Positions 37,101 to 52,100 of a DNA stretch of 64,000 nucleotides are shown piece by piece. Position 1 is the stretch's first letter. Each line of letters begins with the position of its first letter. Source of the stretch: Mimachlamys varia (lineage: Eukaryota > Mollusca > Bivalvia > Pectinida > Pectinidae); contig OX392532.1 in assembly GCA_947623455.1 (NCBI GenBank), positions 6,022,001 to 6,086,000 of the forward strand, given 5' to 3'. The translations under genes were made by a program, and so were the position numbers. The notes under the pieces were generated by a model. That model saw only the letters and a list, made by a program, of their open reading frames with translations. It had not been told where the DNA came from and did not search any database.

Positions 37101-40100
37101 AATTACAATAGTGACATTATCGCTCACATTTTTATACTGTCCTAAGTTATACTCCAAGTTCAAAACAATAATGATAAAATTACCTTTATTAATAACCAGT
37201 ATCTATACTACTACTTCATAACATACTAAACTGTATTTTAAATACGAACTAATGTTGTGCGGCTCCGTAATATACCTGAAAAACCCTTAAATCGTACAAT
37301 CCGCAATATTACACTCTACGGCTTCCATATGTTTTTCACCCACGCGCGAACACGCCACGCTTAACACTCTGAAAATAGAACTGGGCTTCCATAGATTTAT
37401 AAATAGGTGAAACCCACGATACAAACTAAATAATTAATATTCAAAGTAACGCATGTATGGAATATATGATTCTTATATAAAAATAATACATAAAGTATAG
37501 CATGAGACAACATGATACAACAAATTCCTCCCTATATAAGATAAACAATGGTCACGGTTGACTGGAGCGCACACATACCTAGATTGTTTGACCCAATAAT
37601 ATCATGGTTAATTTTTCATTTTTGTTGTAAACTGATTTTTTATACAGATATTTCAACATAACGCGCTAATGCGCGGCATTCAAAATATATGTTTAAAAAA
37701 TAAATTCACACACCAGTAAACAACAAAAAAGACAAACCTTTTTCTTATATTTACAACCGTCATTTATTGAACGTTATACGCACCGACGGAACAGCCGACA
37801 ACTGATGGAATACCAAAACAGCTGATTCCAAATTGGCGGGAAAGGTTGTCAACTTCAAAGAGAAAACAGAATATAGTCAGCAATTTCATTGTTTGTTACC
37901 GTTAGAAATTAAAGATATTTTATTTTTCATTATTATGTTGCTTTCATTTGTATTAAAGTTTTAAAAAATCAAGTTCATCCAAAGTTTGAATTAAAGTTAA
38001 GAAATTAATAATGCGCATTCAAACTAACAGCGGAAGCGTCATGGTGGTCCGACTTGTATTCCTACGCACTGGACTAACGTTTACCGAAGTGTAAACGTCA
38101 AAATCGTTGGTAACTTCATACATGAAATACACACCGGAAATGTAAATATAATGCAATAATACCGACTTAAACAGAACAGAAATAAGGTAGAAAGTATGCT
38201 TACCACAGTCTGTTGTTTGTGCCAGGTTCACATGGTGTAAAAAGTCTATACCGAGTACACTAGACAAAGAAAACATGTTTATCGATGTAAACAGCTCAGC
38301 CCATGCACACTTACCCGTGAAGTAATTTCCGCTAAGCAGTACCGCGCTATTCAAAGTACTTACCCCGGCAATTGGTAACACTAGTAAATATACAAATACA
38401 TAACTAACACCAATATATAGAGAATAGCAAAATAGATATGCTTACGTGACAGTGTCGTCGATGAAGCAGAGATGATTACTCTTCCACACCACCTGGTCTT
38501 ATTATCTTATACTGTGGCTAATCTGTTCCTTTTGCTTTTTCTCTGCCCGCACAGTAATCGATTTTGAGTTCGGATAATGGTTTTGTTAACGCTTCGATAT
38601 TCTCTGTTATTTCTGTACAGATTGAGATTACAGACACATCGACGTCTCTACTGTATCGTTTCGATTGTGACTGCTGGGTGGAGGGAGGCGACTTTAGGGA
38701 CATGAATTCAAACCGTAGGTTCCTTTTGCATGAGTTACAGTATCCGTTTTATATATTATCAGCACACAGTTAAAATACATAGTCTGTTAAGCATTACCCT
38801 TGTACTTATATTTACCATTCATTAAATACACGCTTGATTTATTGATATAGAAAGAAATCAACTTGAACTACATTATCTGATGGGGAAACGTGACATCGTC
38901 GTGATGAACACAGTCCATGCAATTTACATTAACTATTAAAAATGTCATTATTTATTTCAAACAATTCAATTTTAAATATTGGAATAACTTTAATCGCGAT
39001 TCAAATATCGGTATAAGTGTACTCGCGATTTAAATATCGGTATAAGTTTTCTCGCGATTTAAATATCGGTATAACTTTTCTCGCGATGAATGAAGAGTAA
39101 TCCAATGTTCCAAAAGACATTTTCAAGTAGGGTTTTATATCAGTTTCTTTAATCCAATTATAAATGATATGTTACATCAGCTTTTGATTGTGTTTTAAAA
39201 AGTTTGCTAACTGATAACGGAATGTATTTTTCTATCACAATACCCTGTGTTATTCCACCCTCAGAACATTGTATAAACATGCTGACTGTTGGATGAATAT
39301 ATGTTATATACCACTAGTGACAACATGCCACATCATCTCTAATATATTCCCGTCAAGCTGTGACGACGTTAACAATCGATGACGACGTCGACAATCCGGA
39401 CATGGCATTGAGTCACGTAATTTCCGGTCAACGTTCAAGATCTCAACCTATCAAAAGTCTATAAGGTCATATACCACTAGTGGTATATAACATATAAGTA
39501 TCCAACAATAAGCACGTTTATACAATGGTCTGAGATTGGAATAACACACTTTTACCTTGGGATGCATTAAAATAGGAATACTTTCTTTATTTTGCATATA
39601 GTGTTACCATAAACTTATTAAACCTATGAAGCTACATGTACAGTAACCTACCTTACCCTGATGTTTAAAGCACATATGTATGTGTAAATAACAGCATATT
39701 TCTGTCACACAGAATGTTACTACTACCTACCTATCGACAACTGCCAAACAACACCTCAGAGAGTGGAGTGTCATGTCGGGAGATGTACTAGATGTAATGA
39801 CGGGTACTACATAGACGGACATGAATGTAGTTGTAAGTATGTGTTACCTTATGTAACTTGTATGTAGTTGTAAGTACATGTTGACATATGTAGAGTTTGG
39901 GGAAAACGTAACTAAAATAAGACGCTTTAGTATCTAGTTAACTACGTAGGCCACAGGGTGAGAACAACCTTGTTAAAAAGAAAAAAACACTATAAAACAT
40001 TTCGGTTCACATTAATGTTAGCTAAATGGCACTTTAGTGTGACCTCTACTGCTTGACTATGTGAACTCTAGTGCACTACAGTATAACACTATATCATACC

Positions 40101-43100
40101 TCTCATTCAGTCAGGATAAGTATTTCTTCCTCTTAGAGGTTTAAATAACAGAACATCTAAAATGGGCATCTATTCAATCAGACATTTTCTGATACATGTA
40201 TCAGATCCATAGAACTTTATCATGAATTACACTGTTGCTTTATGTTAGAGAAAATCTAGAAAACTATAGTTCTGAACATTGGATTAAAAGTTTAAACTAA
40301 TTCGGTAATATTTAAATTCGTTGTGGTATATTTTTATCTAAATTAGGGAATACCAAATTGTCAGCAAAATCATATTCCAAACACAAAAAAGGGTTCCACT
40401 AGGGGCAACATATTAACAAAGGAAACATTTACATAGCGATCTTTATTAAAAGAACAAGACAATAAGACCATGTGTCCCGGAAGAGTAAGCGTCTTCTGCT
40501 TCATCGACGAAACCGCCATGTAAATAATGGTCACATCCAAGTAAACATCAATCCTCAAAATGAGAACCGAATCATTCGCATTGACTCCAAGTAAGCACAT
40601 TAATAAACATACAAAAAAGTCCCATCTTCATATCACACAAGGATACATGATAATACGCAATGAGACAAAGATGGCGACCATAAAAGTTGCTCATAGTTCT
40701 CATTAACCTGCACATCTGTGTAGTAAGTTGTTTGTCAGCAGTCGACATCTATCACGAAAATATCGATATTTAGAACTAGCCCTATAGCAACGAATCGACT
40801 GCGACTTGTGATGTTACAATCAAGAAAGAAACAAGTTTACGATCGGAAAATTGAAACCATCACGTTTATCGTATAGCTTAGTAGTAATATTTGAAGTTAA
40901 TTTTCTGCATTAATCATTAAATTGTATCTTAATTTTTTTTTTGACAAAAACTAAATACCAATTGTGATAGTAAACGGTAAGCACTAGACGGATTAAGAAC
41001 TTTAACAAGATTGTTAACTCAAATACACAAGCTTGTGAAATCTAGTGTTAAGCTTGTGAGCATTACAATGTAATCCAGAGTCCGTGCTTTTTGTTAAAGA
41101 GCCAACAAAATGGAATATCTAGTTAAATACCCTCTTAACTGTACACTTAGTACAAGTTCTTAAAGAAACGCAAGCATTATAAAGATATCTCCAGAGTGTT
41201 TTAAATTCCTCTGATTTTTGTTTTTATTTTTCATCAATTTTACTATATTTTTTTTAATAGTAGTCTTATTTTTTTCAAACCAAAGTGATGCTGGTGTTCT
41301 TGGTTCTGCAGCGTGTGGACAAAATAGACCAGCTAATTAAAGCTCTATATATTTACCGCCTCAATGCAAATATCTGAAATTCAAAACCAATTACAGCTCT
41401 CGGAAAATTGTTGCATATGCGTGTTTTAATGGTTAAAGGTGTTTGCATATGAACATTGTATTGTAAAACTTCACGTCTTTATTATCCAATGAGAATTATC
41501 CTTACATCTCAGACACATATTAGTACAAAACGTATATGATACGTTTCTATATTTCATTTGTACATATAACAATGTTTGTATTAAATCTTTCTTTAGCTTG
41601 CGGGAGTATTACTGATTGTAGCAAGACATTATGTAACAGTCTGTCAGACCGGTGGTGTACACAGTGTAGGGATGCCGACCTCTTCAAACTGGACAATGGT
41701 GGAAGGTCATGTACAAGTAGGTTACTGTTTTTTAATGTATATGTGAACTTGTAGTAAAATAAATAGATAAAATAAATATTCATCCCAAAACATCGGTATG
41801 AAGTGGTGGAAATACATGTAGTTATCGTTTCTCTGATAAGGAACCCGTTGCTTTTTTCGGAGTTGCCTAACATTCAAGATTGGCCGATAATAGTCCATTG
41901 TGACGTGTTAATCAGTAGGTATTCATCAGACGATTTCCAAGGCGATTTACAAGGCGCAGTCAAGGTATTGTGATCTTTCGTTAGTTGTGCTTCTGTGTAA
42001 TATATATAATCAACCGAATTATATATGCTTTTTAGAAAAAGGGCATTTTCACAGGTATTTTTTAAACCATGGTTACAACGAACAAAAAAGCCAAAACCGT
42101 TATTTTTAATCAAATGGAGCACTTGCCCCAACCCCCAAACAAACTTATGTTTTTTAAAACCTATCAGAATCATAAATCACCTAGTCGGAAGTTCAATATT
42201 CCCGTTCTAACAAACGCCGATTGGATTGATTTTTAGAATCAAAATACAAAACAGATATTAGTTTTTATTGTGTAGGCACAGAGTTGTAAATTGAAAGTAT
42301 CAAATGATATTGTTTTACCACTCTAAGGAACTTGCTCATGGGAAAATCGCTGGTGCTGGCCCGGAACTTGTGGCAGTCCCGATACCCACAACTACGCAAG
42401 GAGCTGTGACTGTGATAGCTCTAGCTTTAGGACAGAATATGATACAACTCAGGCCAGATGTGAATGTAAGACCATTAGGCTTTATTTCGACATGTATATT
42501 ATTACACTTAGACTATCAATCCGTGAACACTGGTGAACACATCAATCAGAATAGAGCTTGTTGAATACTTTTTAAACGTGAAATTACCATCAAAATGCAT
42601 TTGAGAAGAAAAACAGAATAGCACTATTGATGTAGTATCCCTAACTCTGTGTGTGTGTGAATGTCTTGATACATATATCATTTCCTTTACTTTTCTCATA
42701 TTTTCATATAAAGTGACCAGGTCCCCTGAAGCTTTAGCTTGTAGAATGCAGGTTATCGACAGTAACAACGACGTCGTCATGTCTCACGTGCAACCGGGAC
42801 AACCAATGAACTGCTCTAATCAGCAAGATTTCTACGGGAACCTACAAGTAAAACAGGTGGTCACAAACACAACGTTCGAATTTCTAGTCAATGTGTCACA
42901 CCTGGATGCTGCGCGTCCTCCCTTCGTTAAGGACTATGCTTTCGGTATCACTGACGTATATCTCTACATCGTGAAAAAATTATTGTCAGGTTGGTTCCAA
43001 CAAATGCTTACCTTTTATCTTATATTTAATGTAGACGTACAAATTAAATCGATACAAAAGACAACATTGACAAACACAGACACATCAAATCAAAAATGTG

Positions 43101-46100
43101 TATCGATATTATTTTTATTGATTAAAATTATCAAAAATAAGTATCATGAGGCATGGCATGCTTTTCTTAATTTATATACATCATTTTCTTCATTTTACTA
43201 ATAATTTTAAGGACATACAAAGCAATTTGAATAGGAGAGGTCCCATGCTGGTCTGTTTTTCTCAATCAACAATTGTATAATGCAGGTTCAGAACTTGTTA
43301 CAAAAGTTTCGATGAGAGAAGACCCGGACAGCACCAGTCCCGTTCACCTCGTGTCGTATGACCGGGTCCTGAGTAACCCTGACGACAATGGTATCATGAC
43401 AAATGGGCAAAGGTTTGTACCTAAAGCTTCCAATATCACTATGCATTTCTAGCTATTAGCACTATTAGTTCGTAGGGATCTCTGGTTAGATATCACATTA
43501 TTTTTAAGGGTTAAAGTAGGTATATGTTATGTCTAGATAATGTTGAAGCAACAATTCTATAATATAATATAATATTCATTGTGTTAAAGGCTTTGTATGA
43601 GACTGACTGTGCAAGGTGGAGGACATCTAATTTCTAAGAATGTTCAAACCCATTCCACGCATTCTGTACCATACCCGAAGACGGAGACATCGAGAGACTT
43701 GTGTTACTGGTACGATGATGCCACCCCTATACACTGCCGGGAAGACAACTCCTGTAATAAGGAACCTCTGGACACGACAAGCCGTATACTGACGAGTCGA
43801 GACTTCACAGTGACGTTCTCTGGATGGGAGGACCCTTCGCCTGTTATGGGGGATTCCAAGTTTGCCTCTGGAATACATACGTACACTGTAAACATGTACG
43901 AAATAAAAGAGTCGGGAACAGATTTTCTCGATGTGAGTATATCTTCAGTCATCCCAGCGATCGAGGCAACATCGCCAGTCAACATCACTATACCATCAGA
44001 TTTACCTAATCTGGCTATGTACGCTGTGGTGCTGGAGGTAAAAGACGTCGCTAATAACATCAAACAAGCTCGCAGGTTTGTCATGTTTGACAATTCATCG
44101 AAACTTTTAACACGTGGTGATAAACCGATGTATTCAACAACCGCCACAAATGTGACAGGACATAAGTGGCAAACAAACCTTGGGAAGATTTGTTATTCAT
44201 GGAAGGACAGATACTACAATGATAAACTTTATCACCTGAATCTGTTGAAGCCAATAAAACCGGATCATCATGGTTTGATATCAGGAATTTATGAACAGGT
44301 ATCTGGTATTCTTCCCGTAAATGGAACTCAAAACGTCCATGGTATAACAATGTTTCAGTATACATTGACACGTGACGAGAAGTTAATAGTGCCCGAGTCT
44401 GATGTCCCTAACTTTACATCACAGACGCTGTGCGTCTCACCGACCTTACGTGACGGGGAAACCTATCGCTTAGACATAGCAGCAGAAGATGTGATGGTCC
44501 ATACGTACTCAGAATCACTGTCAACTCACATAGATTCAAGTGAACCTGAAATAGTCAACTTATGGCTCGAAAAAGATGGATATAAACAACTTTTTGTACA
44601 CAACAGCTCCGACCTGTCTAAGATGATTCTTACATTTGATGTTCTGGACATTCACAGTGGCATTTATTCTGTAGACTGGGCCCTTGGTACGACCCACGGA
44701 AGTAAAGATATCGGAAAAGGTTCTCTTGGTGTTCAACGACTGGAAGCAAATGTAAGTATGACCTGTCATTCTTCATCTTTAATGTTATCGGGGATAAGCA
44801 TTTTATAATACGTAATCAAAATGTCGTATATTCATATTGGTGACAAATACTTTTGAATGTTTTGCGATGAAACTCCTTAAACGTTTACATCATAGTTATC
44901 GTATATAAATATTTACCATATCACAAAACCTTAAAACTGTTTCTCTAAAGTTACAAACGATTTTTTTCCTTTTTTCGGTTGGTATATTTATGTTTCCATT
45001 ACAGGCTTCCTGCCCGGAGGGAGAAATAACCTGTTACTGTCCTTCAGTTGGTCCGTGTTTATACTTCAATTTCACGTTGACTTTAAACTCACTGGTACAT
45101 AGTAACACCCACAACGGGAATCACAATCGCCGGTACCACTTTACCATAACAGCCACAAATGTTGCTCGCCTTGTCTTTATCAAACATGTAGAGGTCCTAG
45201 CTGACGATTCACCCCCGTCTGCCGGAGTCGTAATGGAAGGACCGCCCGGGACACCAGATACAGACTATACTAGTGAGGAGTCGGTCATCGTTAACTGGGC
45301 TGGATTCATTGATCACGAGAGTGGTATTAAATTGTATAGAGTAGGGTTGGCATCTTTGTGCTTACAAAGTACAGACTTCGTTGATTTCAATAACAGTAAA
45401 ACAAGAAACAACACATTTATTGAAGAAACAACACAGTCAGACATTCGGTTGTCCCTACCAGAAGAGGGGAAATTTTACGTGACAGTTGTTGCCTTTAATA
45501 ACGCCATGGACCCGTCACAACCTGTCTGTTCGGATGGCGTCTTACTTGATAGGTCTGCCCCTGAGATTGTGAATCTTACGTTACAGAGCGCGTCAACGAA
45601 GGAAACCATCCTTTGTTCTGATGGAAGTGCATGGATTATCACAGCAAACTTGACTAAATTTGAATTGCGGGACGCTGACTGCAGCAGGCAGTGTATTAAT
45701 ACGTCAAAGCATGACTTTGTCTCTATCTTGCCCAGCGACATAACATTTAATACGCGCACTGATCAGACTTGTAATATCAGTTCCACACGTGGGCTTATCT
45801 ACCTTCCAATCGATCTGATCAACCTTAAATGGGGTATTATCGAAGAGGAAAGCCAGGTACATGAGGCATTCATGGGTATAGGGTCGACAAAGGAGAGTGT
45901 GTCGTCTCCGGATTTGATAGATTACCGCAAAACCCAGCATAAATACTTCTATAGAGATCGACATGCTGGTCTAAGTAACGGCGACGAGTTCTACGTCTTT
46001 GTCAGCGTTACCAACAGTGCTGGTCTAGAAACGTCGGTTACACTTGGCCCAGTCATCCTTGATGAATCGCCTCCAAGTTGTCCTCCTTCACTTGGGGTCA

Positions 46101-49100
46101 GTCTCCTTGACGGTGATGTTTACATCCACTTGAACAATAGCCAGTTCAACGACAACGAACAACAAGAAGTTATCTCATCGTTCTTCTACCGGATAGGTGA
46201 AATGTTTTTCTTTCATACGTTAAGCTTATAGAAAATGCTATCGCACTATAGATGTACAGTGCAATGTATGTATATCAGAAAATGCCTACAACAAAGAATG
46301 AATTTCCGAAAGGTAATTATACGTTTGAGGTAACAATGAACTTGCCTGTTGTTTCCACTCCCTTCACATACACGGATTTTTCCTAAGAGTCCTTATATAT
46401 CGCCAACCCGTAGCTGGTATTCGTAAATAGCACGTCATAACGCGCACACACTCGTAAGGGTTCGGGAGAGGAGAGGCAACATTTTTAACAGTTGAAAACT
46501 TTTCAAACAATTGTCCACGGATTAATTTTTCCGTAAACAACTCGTAAATGAGTCGTTGCAATCCGTAAGTATCGGAAATCGGTAGCAAATACACGTTACA
46601 ATCCATAAATTGCTCGCAAGAATCCGTAAATGACTCATAACAGTTTGTATTACGATTTTTGTACGGTTAATTTACGATTTTAACGATTATTACGAATGCT
46701 TTTTGATTTCACTGAGGTCGTTAAATGCACGTAACTTGCTCGTGTTTATCCGTTAGAACTTGTAACAAATCGTTGAATTTTGTCGTTAAGATGTCGTTAT
46801 AACTCGTAACTCTTAAATTGCTCTTAAAAGTGGCAAGACCGCGATGATCGGTGTACTTTTACGAATTTATGCGATCAAAAAGCACATTCCATGTATGTGC
46901 AGTCAGCATTCTTGGATCTTGGTTCATGGTTCTATTACATTATATTAATTCTTTATTAATTCAGTTTTAACGTCGACTTTTGAAGTTCTTATATATAACT
47001 GAAATGATTCAATAGTTTAGTTCATGTATTGGTTCTGTAAAAGTTTTATATAAATAATTATATTTATCTTTATCAGGTCGTCAAGGAAGTCTAGTTTCCG
47101 GATTTAAACCCCTTCACAGTACTCAATGCGGAGATGAATATTGTTTTAAGATTGACATGGTGCATCTCAATGTGTACAATTTTGAGGAGAATTTCGAATT
47201 TCACATTGAAGTATACGCCTATAACAACGCTGGTTATCATTGTACTGTAAACACTGAACCGTTCTACCTTACCTCTAATTTTCCGCCGGGTCATGGCCTT
47301 GTTTATGACGTAACAGCTGATGAACGATCCCATATTTCCAGAGACTACGAGGACGTCGATATTGTTATAGCACAGTCGCAACTATGCGTGTCTTGGAAGG
47401 GATTTGAACATCATGGCGCCGTAGAGTATGAGCTTGGGGTAGGGATATCTCCTGGAGCTGATGACGTTGTCCCATTTCACAGAGTGCATGATTCTGACGT
47501 CCATTGTGAAACAAACACAAACCTGCGACAGTATATCCGGTATTTCACGGCTATACGGGCATCGTCCTCGGGTGGGAAACGTATCGGGATATCGGATGGC
47601 TTCACACTGGTAAACGCATCGGATATTGACTCTTCTATCCTTAAAGTGTTTGATGGAAAGGGCTGTTTGGAACAGGAAAAACAATCTCAGACCACGGTGT
47701 TCTTTACAGAAGAGTTCAAATACAATCCTATTGGAATACATTTTCATATCGGCCATACATACACACTGATTTCAAACGCCAGTATAACCGTTTTCAGCAA
47801 AGAAGCACGTATATACAATCAAAACCTAATACGTGACCTTTATTACATATCGTTTGTTCCATTGGCGCGGTATCCCATATTTAATGTATCTGTGAAGGAT
47901 CAGGAAAATGTCCATGTGAGTATTAGTGTTGCTGATTGTATTGTCGATTATGACGTAATATTTGGATCAGGTTATGTCTCCGCTTACTGGGTAAATACTG
48001 ACTTCCGGTCGTATGAGCTTCATTATGAAGTGGAGCTACGAGCCTTAATCGGCGACAATATAACAGAAACTGATGAGATGACCATCGCGTATGGAAAGTG
48101 TACCGGTAATGTATCTACCTTCAGTTTTAGAGATATATCGCTAGTCAAGGGCACGTACAGAGTTTCAGTTAGACCATGTTTACAGGAATCCTGTTTTAAC
48201 TGGATCAATTCAACCGGGTTTGCTGTCTTAGACTCAAGATATGACGAGTTCAACATAGAGACCATTATGGACAAAACTGGAGAAACTTGCTCAAATTTAA
48301 AAGTGACAATATCGAACGTGGAATGTCCAACTGGTATAGACGACACAAATCTGCACGACGTCATCATTCGCTGGGGTCTTTTCCTGGATAGTTTAGCAAC
48401 CACACAAATAACAGATTGGAATACATATCATCAACCTAAAGGCAATGGCGGCAGTTTAGTGGTGAGTTGAGATATATGATGATATTCTTCAAATACACTG
48501 ATATGTACGGATAATATTACTAGGCTTTATTTATGTTTGATAATATAATGAGAACTAACGTTATCTTACATATACTCAAAATACAATGCATGATAAATTA
48601 TACAGGAGTACGAAATATATGTATGCAGGTATAAAATACAGAATATAGAGATGTTAATCGAAAATAGTTTTAAATAGATTTGCTTTGAAGATATCGTGTC
48701 AACACGAGATTCAGTTTCTTATATGACTTGGTAAACGATTCCATTTAAGGGGTCCAAGTTATCTGATGTTTTTAAACACATCGCTAGGTGATGATCTGGG
48801 CGTTCTGCTCTGAATATCAGACATACACGTAAAATTATTCAAATTTTGAGGAATAAGAAATAAAGTTGCAGGCGTTCAAATTTCACAAAAGTTTTACCTG
48901 AACTTTAACCCCAAATAGTACAAAAGTGCAGATGTGGATATAGATTTAAGATTAAATCATCAACTCTTTATGGAAAGTTTGTTTTTCTGTCTACAGATGG
49001 AACATTGTATAAAGTTCCCGTTGTACCCGCATCGACCACTGTTTACCTGCGCAGACATCTACTGTCCCGCGGGGCCTTCTGGGATCCGTTGTGTTCCAAT

Positions 49101-52100
49101 TACAATGACCGAAGACCCCAACTTGTTCGACAAAACCCGTTTATACGAGGTTGATTCCGATTCTGACGTTATTCGAGACATGCGGGACTCAATTCACGCT
49201 TCTAATATAGGAAAACAACGGATGGCTAGATTACACGAGGCTGAGCTCGACTTTTCTGGGCAGTCTGTACGGGTTGGTGGAATAATTCTAGGCTTGGAAG
49301 ACAGCCCTGTTACATGGTATCTGTTCAAGGAAACCAAACAACCTCTGTCATGTGACGATAATCCTCTGTGTATTGCAGTCGTTCACACAATCGGGGGTTA
49401 TTCTGCCTTTCAGGGAGTGAACCTAGAAAACGAAATACTGTATTTCGTCTGTGCTGAGGTATCCATGCGTACAACACAGTACGGACATGTTCACGCTGCA
49501 TTCGAGACCTGTGGTGATGGGTTTGTCGTCGATAGGACCTCTCCTGCAAAGGGTGACGTCACTATAGTATCAGACAATGGCTATATCACAAATACGCGTC
49601 ATTTACTGGTTCACTGGGAAAACTTCCGGGATTTTCCTGGTTACGAATTTCTAGGATATCCCGACAGTATATCCAGATACGAATACTCAATAGGTAAGTT
49701 AGTTTACTCAAAAGATTTGTCTCGTCATAGTAATATCATAATTATTATTAAATACAATATCGATGCATTTTCTGCAGTATAAAGTTTCGTAAAAAACATT
49801 TTATGATTCGTTCTTTTGTCGCAAAAGGAAGCAACCCTTTGGGACAAGACGCTGTTGCTACGACAACGAATGGACTGTCAACTTCGGTGAAAATTTACAA
49901 CCCCGCTCTCCGTCCTGGCTTGACATACTATGCCACAGTTACGGGTATGGTTTTTTTCGAAACTAAGGTTGTTAAGAATAGTTAAATGTACATGTATTAG
50001 GGGTTGATTTTAAGGGGGCAACAGTCAAAGATAAATGAAAGGGTGAGCGCATAATAACGAGATGTACTTAATTCTTGATAAGTTGTTTAGGTTTATTTTG
50101 GTAATTACTTATCTTTCTTTCTGTTGCCAAGCATTTGATCACGTGGGTCATTCGAGTACAGTGGTGTCCCCCGGAGTCCTGTATGACAACACGGCTCCTG
50201 TCGAGGGTACTCTACAGGTCGGGACGTACCTGGTGTCACAAAGCACAATTACGTCAGCGATCAACGTCCACTGGACAGGTTTCCATGACAACGAGAGTGG
50301 TATTGAAAGAATCCAATTAGGAATCGGGTCATCACAATCGACACCAGATATCGTAGGTTTCCGTGAGGTTTCTGGTGATTATGCAACGTTTACCGACTTG
50401 TCTAATCTACATGATGGACACGAATACTTCGTACTCATACTGGTAAGTCCTTGCTATATTGTTCTTCTCTCTGGTTTTACCTTATATTTCATACACATCA
50501 ATACTTTAACTAAAGACACTGCCCTGTCGTTAGTTTGGAATTCTGGTTCTGTTGACGCCTAGGTAATCTTTTATTTTTTTACTGTTAATTAGGTGACGAA
50601 TAGAGCGAGCTTGTCAGTTTTATCAACGTCAGAACGATTTGTTGTCGATCAATCCCCACCAACAGAGGGCACTGTCAGAGATGGAGGTCTGTTTCAAACG
50701 GTATGGCATATTTCATTTTAAATCAACAATTAACCATCAAACGTCTGTCAGATTGCATTTATTGTCAATATGAATAAAATCTGGATGCAAGATAAATAGT
50801 TAGGACGTCATGAATATCTATCTGGCACCAAGATATTTTGCTAAACATAATCAATTTTGTCCCTTTATCAAGTTTTTTCTCTTTGTATGTTAACATACTG
50901 GAGGAGCCTTTCGAAAATCACAATCACCTTAATTATTAACGTAAAGCTATAACGCCTGTCATCTGGGGCGGAGTGCAAAGCGTTGACGTAACGTAGGTCA
51001 TCATGGCGCCATATGACGTCATGCTATTGTCCGGTGGTCTGAATTGCATCTATACTACTTTGAATACAGTCCAGATTTACACTGAGTTAATGGGAAGCCA
51101 TCATGCAAAATGTAGCTATAATGTTTTGGGTGCATTTTGATATTGCCGGGGTAAGCGTATAAGGGTTAAGGAAGTTGATAATATATTTTCAACTAAAAAC
51201 TAAAACAATCTTATATATCAACCATTCGTACCAACAGCCGGATGTAGACTTCCAGTCTAATACAACTCACGCCGGATGCCATTGGTCCGGCTTCAGTGAC
51301 CCCCATTCTGGCGTGCGGTATTACTTAGCTGGATTGGGGACCCTGTCTCTGGAGGATGATGTTAGGGCTATGTCTTCTACTGGAACAAAAACAGGTGGGA
51401 TACCAACAAACTAGAATATGCTTTCTTCAATACATACGTCAGTCCTTAATATATCGCATCACATGTGTGTTGTATACCATTTCATTTAAATGCCATTACT
51501 TATATAAAAAAAAGTATCAAAACAAAATATAGATAACTCCATTTTTATCTTATTCGATTTTTTATCTTAATTTATTGTTTCATTTCTGTTTATTAATATT
51601 ATTCCATTTATACAATGATATCTATTTCGTAACATTGGTGTTTATATATTTGTTTAGAAATTACCTGGCAGCATATCCTTTCTCCGGGAGTTACATTTTT
51701 CTGCACCGTCAAAGCGTGTAACGGAGCAGGATTATGCTCGGCTGTGTCATCTAACGGCTTTACTGTCGACAATTCACCGCCCATTCCGGGAATCGTTCAT
51801 GTTGGAGTTGATGGACATCATTCGAAATACTGGGCTCATCCGTAAGATATCTTAACAGAATAAGTAAAAAGATTAAACCGTCTTGCATTTCTTCTCAAAA
51901 AGATTTGATGATATAAACAGTAAAGCCAATTTATATTTTGTTGTTTTCTTTTTTAACAGGGATACGATTCAAACTCAATGGTTCGGGTTTTCCGATGTCG
52001 AATCAGGAATCAAGAATTATCAAGTGTGCATACGTCATATCGCTAGTGACAAGTGTGACGTTTTACAATTCACTAACTTTCTACTAAACAATTTGATAAC

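Larger units (their letters stand above)
34721..38620 (+). other. Gene B intron with LINE remnant and nested antisense candidate gene
   Basis: It contains a + strand LINE 3' end (about 35108-36360), a minus-strand candidate gene (36921-37392) with an E2F-like site upstream (37835-37845), and a minus copy of repeat family A (38445-38605) ending 15 bp before the next exon. Confidence 0.65.

Noticed and set aside
38019..38381. 120-codon minus-strand frame
   Set aside because: Hydrophobic and low-complexity, without splice or domain support. The better antisense candidate (36921-37392) lies elsewhere.
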